Positions 59,692-64,000 of a stretch of 64,000 bases of DNA are shown here, in pieces; positions within the stretch are counted from its first letter, which is position 1; the number at the start of each line of letters is the position of its first letter. The stretch comes from an uncultured Lachnospiraceae bacterium (GTDB lineage Bacteria; Bacillota; Clostridia; Lachnospirales; Lachnospiraceae). The notes under the pieces were generated by a model, which searched no databases, had not been told where the DNA came from, and saw only the letters and a list, made by a program, of their open reading frames with translations. Location: positions 40,783 through 104,782 of the forward strand of contig CAJUSJ010000003.1 in assembly GCA_910588865.1 (NCBI GenBank). Direction: 5' to 3'. The translations under genes were made by a program, and so were the position numbers.

Positions 59692-61158
59692 TTAAGTGAA
59701 AATGTCAATATATTCCTGATCTTCGGAATCGGATTCTTCCCTATGATCAGATGTATATGGAACATCAATAGATTGAGACTGATGGAATTCCTCGGCTAAC
59801 ATGGTTTTATTGAATTCGGCGGTAGGGTCTAGTTCATTGACTAAAGATTCTAGTTCATCTAAAGTAGCGTAAAAGAACTCTTTTCGAGTATTTACTTTAT
59901 TGACTCGTTTATTATTCAATATTGTATGTAATTTATTCTCTAACTCTACAGCATTATCAGAAAAGATAAAACTATGGACATCGAATCGGAATGGGACGCT
60001 GGCGTTGCTTAACTCGTCGATACGATCCTGGGGATTCTCTCTGCGTGTCATGCCGATCTTAAATACGTTATTACCAAAGGAGCCTAAATTACTAATAATA
60101 TATACCCTTCCAGCTTTTCCATTTTGTAATTTGGTGATTTCATCTTTTTTAATAGTTACATCTGAAAGCTGACTTTCAAGTTCAAGGATTTTAGCTTTCA
60201 GGTTTTCGATCTGTCTGGCATCGGTGGCAGAAGCCAGAGCCTCATTTGTCTTATTGATTTCAGCTCGATATTTTGACTCTTCTGACTCAATTTTTTTGCG
60301 TTGCTGTTCTAATAACTTTCGCTCTTCCGCTTCTTCCCGCATTTGTTGCTTAATAGCTAATTGCTCTTGACGTGCTTGTTCCTTTTTAACATAATAATTA
60401 TATTCAATCTTAACCGAGTTTATAAATAAATACTCTATCTCTCCAATAAATTTTGTTAGCGTACCAGCGATGCTTTGATTCCCTTCACCAGCGATTTTTA
60501 GATACTTAGATGTGGTTTCTTTTACGTCATCTATGGCTTGGTCTAATTTTTCATATTTCAAGTTATAAAGTATATTTTGCAACTCCGCGCGAAGGGCAAT
60601 TACCATTAGTTGATAAATAGAGCGGTTAGCTTTGGTGGTGTATCTTTTATCATAGGCCGAGAGTACTTGATTTATCGCTTTATCATTATCTTTAAACGCT
60701 TTACGTAGATCTTTAACGTCCATACAGTGGAGCTTAAGAATCACACTGGGGGAGAATTCATCATACCGGCTTTCAGAAGTATTCGAAAGACGTTCGGCCA
60801 CACCTGTGTCGAGGAAGTTTGTAATACAATAATCCACGCTTTTATAAAGCTCTTTCAGACGAGTAAGTTTATTGGTTTGAGTTACTATTTGCTTTTGTAA
60901 TTTCTCAGTATTGGAAGACAAAGAGGCTATTTCGTCCCGCTGCTTCGTGATTGTAGAATTATTTTCCGCAATAGCGGTATTGGTGGTATTAAGCTCAGCC
61001 TGCGCGGCTCTCATGCTTTGTGAGTGAGAGGCTTCCATTGATTTGATTTTTTCTTTTACCTGCTCATAATTATCACAGTCAAGCTCAGTCAAACGTGCTT
61101 TTAAGGCTTCATTTTCCGCCTTGATCTTTGATATACGGAATATGTCAAATAATCCCAT
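59692..61158 (-). CDS. DUF4041 coiled-coil protein with C-terminal GIY-YIG (T5orf172) nuclease domain
   Basis: A 488-aa protein. The N-terminal coiled coil (about 1-105, many Leu/Glu/Lys heptads) is followed by the DUF4041 region (about 110-255), a second coiled coil (about 265-345) and a GIY-YIG-like domain (about 350-445). In that domain VYIISN, FKIGMTRRENPQDRIDEL and the catalytic Glu region VELENKLHTIL are visible. A polar acidic tail ends it. Such proteins occur in prophages and defence islands, but their target is unknown. The gene stands between the integrase and the immunity genes and is read in the same direction. Confidence 0.82.
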   Translation of the reverse strand: MGLFDIFRISKIKAENEALKARLTELDCDNYEQVKEKIKSMEASHSQSMRAAQAELNTTNTAIAENNSTITKQRDEIASLSSNTEKLQKQIVTQTNKLTRLKELYKSVDYCITNFLDTGVAERLSNTSESRYDEFSPSVILKLHCMDVKDLRKAFKDNDKAINQVLSAYDKRYTTKANRSIYQLMVIALRAELQNILYNLKYEKLDQAIDDVKETTSKYLKIAGEGNQSIAGTLTKFIGEIEYLFINSVKIEYNYYVKKEQARQEQLAIKQQMREEAEERKLLEQQRKKIESEESKYRAEINKTNEALASATDARQIENLKAKILELESQLSDVTIKKDEITKLQNGKAGRVYIISNLGSFGNNVFKIGMTRRENPQDRIDELSNASVPFRFDVHSFIFSDNAVELENKLHTILNNKRVNKVNTRKEFFYATLDELESLVNELDPTAEFNKTMLAEEFHQSQSIDVPYTSDHREESDSEDQEYIDIFT

Positions 61159-61168
61159 AATATCCTCC

Positions 61169-61603
61169 TCATATGTTGAAATTTTTTAATCTCAGTTCTA
61201 TCAGCCTTTGTTCATAGCCGAGTAACCTTGAAAGTTGTTCCATACTGTATTCTTGATATTCAGCCAGTATATTATCCCCTACAAGTAAATCCATAGCGAA
61301 AGTATCGGCTTCCTTTTCGTATCGATTTGTATTGAGACCGGTTCTTGTGTCCATAAAAATGGCGTTGGTCTTTTTGTGTAAAAACATATGTCCCATTTCA
61401 TGGGCGCATTCAAACATCTGTTCATGGCGCGACAGGTTTTCATCGATATAGATAATATTATTACGCTGAAAATACTGGTAAAAGGCTCTGGTGCCTATGA
61501 GTGGGGCAAACACCAGTATAACGTTTAATCCCCGAATGATCTCAAAGGGGTTGCGGGTCTGGAATCTCCGAGCCAGCTCATCAGCCTTTTTCTTAATATT
61601 CAT
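61169..61603 (-). CDS. ImmA/IrrE-family metallopeptidase
   Basis: A 144-aa peptidase with the zinc motif HEMGH at 68-72 and the third ligand Glu in YEKEADTFAMDLL (E98). It fits the anti-repressor proteases that cut phage or ICE repressors upon damage (ImmA of ICEBs1, IrrE). It starts 5 bases after the repressor gene, so repressor and protease are co-expressed. It is thus the likely inducing switch of this element. Confidence 0.92.
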   Translation of the reverse strand: MNIKKKADELARRFQTRNPFEIIRGLNVILVFAPLIGTRAFYQYFQRNNIIYIDENLSRHEQMFECAHEMGHMFLHKKTNAIFMDTRTGLNTNRYEKEADTFAMDLLVGDNILAEYQEYSMEQLSRLLGYEQRLIELRLKNFNI

Positions 61604-61608
61604 ATTAA

Positions 61609-62043
61609 TCAGCCCTTTTTATACTTCTTTGGAGTGTATTTTTCCTTGTTCTTTTTCTTTGCCAGCTCCATGCCGATCTGCATGGCTGACAGAATAGATT
61701 CGATGGCTTCCGGACTGGCTGGCTGGCCGTCGAACATCAAGCCCTCCTGGGAGAGGAGCTGCTCACGGGTCTGGTCGAGGATCTTTTCGATGTCACGCTC
61801 GTCTCGGGGGGTCAGAGGATCTGGAGGTTTTTCATCTATTAAATCAGTTTTTCCAATGCCAAAGTAATCTGCAAGTCGTTGTACCTTTCCCATTCTAGGA
61901 AGAGCAATCCCTTGACACCAGGTATTAAAGGTCTGTGGAGATACATCGATAGCATCAGCCACTTCTTTTTGAGTTTTATTAGATAACGAAAGGTACTTAT
62001 TTAAATTTTTTGAAAAGATTATTTTTTGTTCTTCGTCAGCCAT
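61609..62043 (-). CDS. CI-like XRE repressor of the phage element
   Basis: A 144-aa protein. The helix-turn-helix occupies residues about 12-60 (LSLSNKTQKEVADAIDVSPQ, TFNTWCQGIALPRMGKVQRL). The linker contains PPDPLTPRDERDIEKILDQT. The C-terminal helix carries MELAKKKNKEKY and a basic tail. There is no S24 peptidase domain, which fits cleavage by the neighbouring ImmA rather than self-cleavage. The ATG at 62043 follows GGAGG. It is expressed from the minus-strand promoter at 62075-62103 and is expected to bind the 17-bp operators described beside it. Confidence 0.9.
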   Translation of the reverse strand: MADEEQKIIFSKNLNKYLSLSNKTQKEVADAIDVSPQTFNTWCQGIALPRMGKVQRLADYFGIGKTDLIDEKPPDPLTPRDERDIEKILDQTREQLLSQEGLMFDGQPASPEAIESILSAMQIGMELAKKKNKEKYTPKKYKKG

Positions 62044-62074
62044 ATATGCACCTCCATAAGAATCTGCTATCTGT

Positions 62075-62103
62075 ATAATAAAGCATAATTGTATTTTAGT
62101 CAA
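62075..62103 (-). promoter_or_regulatory. Repressor promoter (minus strand)
   Basis: On the minus strand TTGACT, a 17-base spacer and TATTAT. The operator at 62107-62129 abuts its -35. Confidence 0.75.
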
Positions 62104-62106
62104 CTA

Positions 62107-62129
62107 AAAATCAAAAAAAACTTGATTTT
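62107..62129. promoter_or_regulatory. Phage operator O1
   Basis: AAAATCAA (62107-62114) and TTGATTTT (62122-62129) form an inverted repeat. The inner 17 bp follow the ATCAA-N7-TTGAT pattern shared with the sites at 62139-62155 and 62390-62406. It lies between the two divergent -35 boxes. Confidence 0.65.
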
Positions 62130-62133
62130 GGTA

Positions 62134-62162
62134 TTGACATCAAATTTAATTTGATTTATAAT
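62134..62162 (+). promoter_or_regulatory. Early promoter with operator O2 in the spacer
   Basis: TTGACA (62134-62139), a 17-base spacer and TATAAT (62157-62162): a perfect consensus promoter. The spacer is filled by ATCAAATTTAATTTGAT (62139-62155), a perfect palindrome. Binding there must block this promoter, as in lambdoid-type switches. Confidence 0.85.
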
Positions 62163-62189
62163 GCTCATATAGCAAGGAGGTGAGTGAAA

Positions 62190-62399
62190 TTGGCTGAACT
62201 CAAAATTAGTCTGGCAGCAGCAAGAGTAAACGCTGGATTAACCCAGAATGATGTGGCAAAGGTTCTTAGAGTTGGAAAGCAGACTGTTGTTAGCTGGGAG
62301 AAGGGGAAATCTGAGCCCAAAATGTCCCAAAGCAGACAGTTGAGTGAACTTTACAATATGCCACTGGACTATATTTTTTTACCAGAAAAATCAAATTAA
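62190..62399 (+). CDS. Cro-like XRE regulator
   Basis: A 69-aa helix-turn-helix protein (ARVNAGLTQNDVAKVLRVGK, QTVVSWEKGKSEPKMSQSRQ). TTG 62190 is the best start because AAGGAGG lies 9 bases before it; a GTG at 62184 is too close. It is the first gene from the strong rightward promoter and is divergent from the repressor. It is expected to compete for the same operators. Operator O3 overlaps its stop codon. Confidence 0.85.
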   Translation: MAELKISLAAARVNAGLTQNDVAKVLRVGKQTVVSWEKGKSEPKMSQSRQLSELYNMPLDYIFLPEKSN

Positions 62400-62406
62400 A
62401 TTTGAT
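62390..62406. promoter_or_regulatory. Phage operator O3 across the cro-like stop codon
   Basis: ATCAAATTAAATTTGAT has the same half-sites and 17-bp length as the O2 palindrome at 62139-62155. It overlaps the last codons and stop of the cro-like gene. A looping or roadblock role is possible. Confidence 0.65.
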
Positions 62407-62475
62407 AATAAGAAACAGAAATAGCTTAAGTCAACATCAGGGTACATCGACAGAAACATAGGAAGGAGGTGAATC

Positions 62476-62907
62476 ATGAGCTTTGCGGAAAAATTAAAGC
62501 AACTTATGGATGAGTTGAAGCTATCCCAGACGAGGCTTTCGGAACTTACCGGAATTGGGAAATCCTCGATCTGCCAATATCTTTCAGGAAAAAATGAACC
62601 CTCAGAGAAACGGAAGAGACAGATGGCCCGGGCTCTGGGAGTCCAGGAGAACTATTTTATCGAGTTCCCACCAGTCACAGAGATAACATCAGATCCTCTG
62701 GTGAATCTGCCCATACCTTTGGTAGCGAAGATTATGCGAAAATCAAAAGGATGGGTAGAAGAGGGATTACAGCAGGGATGTTTCCCATGGGGCTATGCGG
62801 TAAAGATGAAAAAGTGGAGTTACTGGATCAATGGAAAGAAATTCTTTGAACACGAAGGTCTCACGATACCATCAGAGATAAATCTGGGAATTGAAAGAGA
62901 GGTTTGA
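62476..62907 (+). CDS. XRE regulator with second C-terminal DNA-binding-like domain
   Basis: A 143-aa protein. The N-terminal HTH (LKLSQTRLSELTGIGKSSIC, QYLSGKNEPSEKRKRQMARA) is followed by a segment PIPLVAKIMRKSKGWVEEGL, QQGCFPWGYAVKMKKWSYWI that resembles the excisionase/helix-turn-helix_17 fold. It may regulate excision or early phage genes. The ATG follows GAAGGAGG. Its end overlaps the next gene. Confidence 0.8.
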   Translation: MSFAEKLKQLMDELKLSQTRLSELTGIGKSSICQYLSGKNEPSEKRKRQMARALGVQENYFIEFPPVTEITSDPLVNLPIPLVAKIMRKSKGWVEEGLQQGCFPWGYAVKMKKWSYWINGKKFFEHEGLTIPSEINLGIEREV

Positions 62908-63082
62908 AGAAGGCATGGTGAGAAAGTATGATTACATTCCACTCATCAAGCTCCGCCGTATGTATAAAAACCGCAGGGAGCTCAAGCGGATCCTGACGGA
63001 GCTGGCCATCGGCCTGGTGTTCGCGGCCATCTATGGGCTGACCACTGGACTCATGATTATGGGACTGTGGCTTGAGTTTTGA
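62891..63082 (+). CDS. Small membrane protein of the phage early region
   Basis: A 63-aa frame from TTG 62891, or 55 aa from ATG 62915; neither has a perfect ribosome-binding site. It has a basic N-terminus (KLRRMYKNRRELKRILTELA) followed by one hydrophobic helix (IGLVFAAIYGLTTGLMIMGL). It overlaps the upstream gene. Function unknown. Confidence 0.55.
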   Translation: MKERFEEGMVRKYDYIPLIKLRRMYKNRRELKRILTELAIGLVFAAIYGLTTGLMIMGLWLEF

Positions 63083-63133
63083 GGGGGTGGGACATTGATA
63101 GATGAGATGTTTCCGTAATCACGGGACAGAGGA

Positions 63134-63343
63134 ATGGAAAGGACGGTAGTGGATATGACATTAAAAAAAATTTTTGATTTGGGCCTGGTTAATGACGATA
63201 CGGAAGTATGGATCCGTGATCCAGATCTTCATGTCCTGGCCCATGGAGACTGGTATCAAGATAACATCTTGGAGTACCTGGACCATGAGCTTGAGAGTTT
63301 CACCTGGCAGGATGATAACAACTTCTACATTGATGTGAGGTAA
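63134..63343 (+). CDS. Small phage-associated hypothetical protein
   Basis: A 69-aa soluble protein (LKKIFDLGLVNDDTEVWIRD, FTWQDDNNFYIDVR). It resembles small proteins common in Lachnospiraceae phages, but no function is known. ATG 63134 or ATG 63155 could be the start. Confidence 0.6.
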   Translation: MERTVVDMTLKKIFDLGLVNDDTEVWIRDPDLHVLAHGDWYQDNILEYLDHELESFTWQDDNNFYIDVR

Positions 63344-63355
63344 GGAGGCGGGACA

Positions 63356-63601
63356 TTGGGAGACGAGATTGGGACATGGCTGAAAGAGGCCGAGGACAGG
63401 CGGAAGATACTGGCGTTGCTCCTGCCCGCGCTGAAAGCGGCGGAGGGGATGGGGGAGCTTGAGTCCCTGGAATACATACCTGGGAAGGAGATGGCCGTGG
63501 CCGGGTTTGCGGACGGGAAAAAGGTGGGGATCAACGTGGCCGGGGACAGCGACATGGCGATGATCTATGACGTGGTGGTCAAGCTGTGGAGACCCCGCTG
63601 A
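63356..63601 (+). CDS. Small phage hypothetical protein
   Basis: An 81-aa protein that starts at TTG 63356, 7 bases after GGAGG. It is mixed helix/strand (GTWLKEAEDRRKILALLLPA, KEMAVAGFADGKKVGINVAG). No family assigned. It is part of the compact early operon. Confidence 0.6.
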   Translation: MGDEIGTWLKEAEDRRKILALLLPALKAAEGMGELESLEYIPGKEMAVAGFADGKKVGINVAGDSDMAMIYDVVVKLWRPR

Positions 63602-63615
63602 GAGGAGATGAGGAA

Positions 63616-63909
63616 ATGGAAGGGCGGGAAAGAGAGGATCCGGGATCCAAGAGACTGTCCGGGCTTCAGGAGGAAGTGAGGCGTCTCCGGCTGGAGGTTG
63701 GGGCACTGAGAAGTACTATTGACTGGGCGAGGGAAGCCATTGAGGAGTTTGACCAGGTTCCCCCTGGCCAGGACAAATACCAGGAAATGAGGCTGATCCG
63801 GTTCCTGGGACATATGGAAGCCCGGATTGGGAGCGCTGATAAAAATGTCAGGCACGCCCTGGAGGTGGGGTATGTCACGGATTACCGAAAAGCGAAACCC
63901 CAGGAGTAA
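63616..63909 (+). CDS. Small helical phage hypothetical protein
   Basis: A 97-aa protein from the ATG at 63616, behind GAGAGGAG; the frame also opens at GTG 63586 without a good site. It has an N-terminal coiled coil (LSGLQEEVRRLRLEVGALRS) and a charged C-terminus. Function unknown. Confidence 0.6.
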   Translation: MEGREREDPGSKRLSGLQEEVRRLRLEVGALRSTIDWAREAIEEFDQVPPGQDKYQEMRLIRFLGHMEARIGSADKNVRHALEVGYVTDYRKAKPQE

Positions 63910-63921
63910 CGGCTCCTGGGG
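63898..63921. other. Hairpin at the end of the early genes
   Basis: CCCCAGGAG and CTCCTGGGG pair perfectly around TAACGG and include the stop codon of the last gene. A-rich sequence follows, so it is not a plus-strand terminator. No further gene is recognised up to 64000. Confidence 0.5.
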
Positions 63922-64000
63922 AAGGTGAAAAAAAATAAGCGTAACCCCATTATAACATGGGGAGGAAGGAAGGTCAAGATGGTCTACGCGAGTCTCAGGA

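Noticed and set aside
1..64000. CRISPR array
   Set aside because: No regularly spaced direct repeats of 25-40 bases were seen anywhere in the window, and no cas gene.

Overview
The window reads as a chromosomal segment of an anaerobic, spore-former-type Bacillota, most likely a gut Lachnospiraceae (Clostridium cluster XIVa). The evidence is strong GGAGG ribosome-binding sites with frequent TTG/GTG starts, moderate GC, an mcsA-mcsB-clpC operon, a DUF1538/P-II-like pair, PadR plus HAAS-domain membrane proteins, a TSCPD protein and Rpn-type nucleases. The genus cannot be fixed from the sequence alone. No rRNA operon and no CRISPR array is visible. Two tRNAs are present: Pro-GGG at 14494-14567 and Trp-CCA at 42176-42246, both on the minus strand.

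Layout. (1) 0.2-7.0 kb: a molybdenum hydroxylase operon (2Fe-2S subunit, molybdopterin subunit, and a flavoprotein with a GltD-like oxidoreductase nested inside it), followed by a degenerate paralogue of the flavoprotein. (2) 7.0-14.5 kb: an accessory region. It holds a 1186-aa TIR/Sel1/TPR protein flanked by direct repeats of an XRE regulator gene (one copy truncated), a frameshifted DUF932 remnant, an Rpn-type nuclease, and a PIN toxin-antitoxin pair lying between the Rpn gene and a deleted copy of it. The region ends at tRNA-Pro. (3) 14.7-21.3 kb: housekeeping genes (HAD phosphatase, dihydrolipoyl dehydrogenase, Xaa-Pro aminopeptidase, PrdX-type tRNA editing protein, RlmD-type methyltransferase). 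(4) 21.3-21.8 kb: a gene graveyard (AAA-ATPase-like and HsdR C-terminal fragments). (5) 21.9-29.4 kb: an unknown protein, LysR, an SNF transporter, a CitXG fusion, DUF1538 plus P-II-like, and a MerR-methyltransferase fusion. (6) 29.5-33.5 kb: two secreted or anchored cell-envelope proteins sharing cadherin-like domains. (7) 33.6-40.0 kb: a GntR-mcsA-mcsB-clpC stress operon, then a small conserved protein and radA. (8) 40.0-42.0 kb: PadR plus an atypical SEDS protein. (9) 42.4-46.6 kb: an unknown protein, then rmlD, rmlB and rmlA on the minus strand without rmlC. (10) 46.7-53.3 kb: a PTS/BglG-type regulator/HAD/GH13 sugar operon, ridA and a TSCPD protein. (11) 53.4-57.9 kb: pcrA, a small acidic membrane protein and a second RlmD. 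(12) 58.0-64.0 kb: the left end of an integrated phage or phage-like element. It has an integrase, a DUF4041/GIY-YIG protein, ImmA, a CI-like repressor, a Cro-like gene and early genes, and it runs off the window.

Working together: the PTS permease, PRD regulator, HAD phosphatase and alpha-glucosidase look like one disaccharide-use operon. GntR/McsA/McsB/ClpC look like a protein quality-control operon in which CtsR has been replaced by a YtrA-type regulator. The prophage switch has divergent promoters and three copies of one 17-bp operator. The most interesting non-genic signals are a three-copy interspersed double-hairpin repeat, a 132-bp MITE-like element with near-perfect 8-bp target duplications, and a palindrome filling the spacer of the rmlA promoter. 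The most interesting genes are the tandem-TIR/TPR protein, the nested XDH-GltD flavoprotein with its degenerate twin, and an SEDS homologue without the catalytic Asp.
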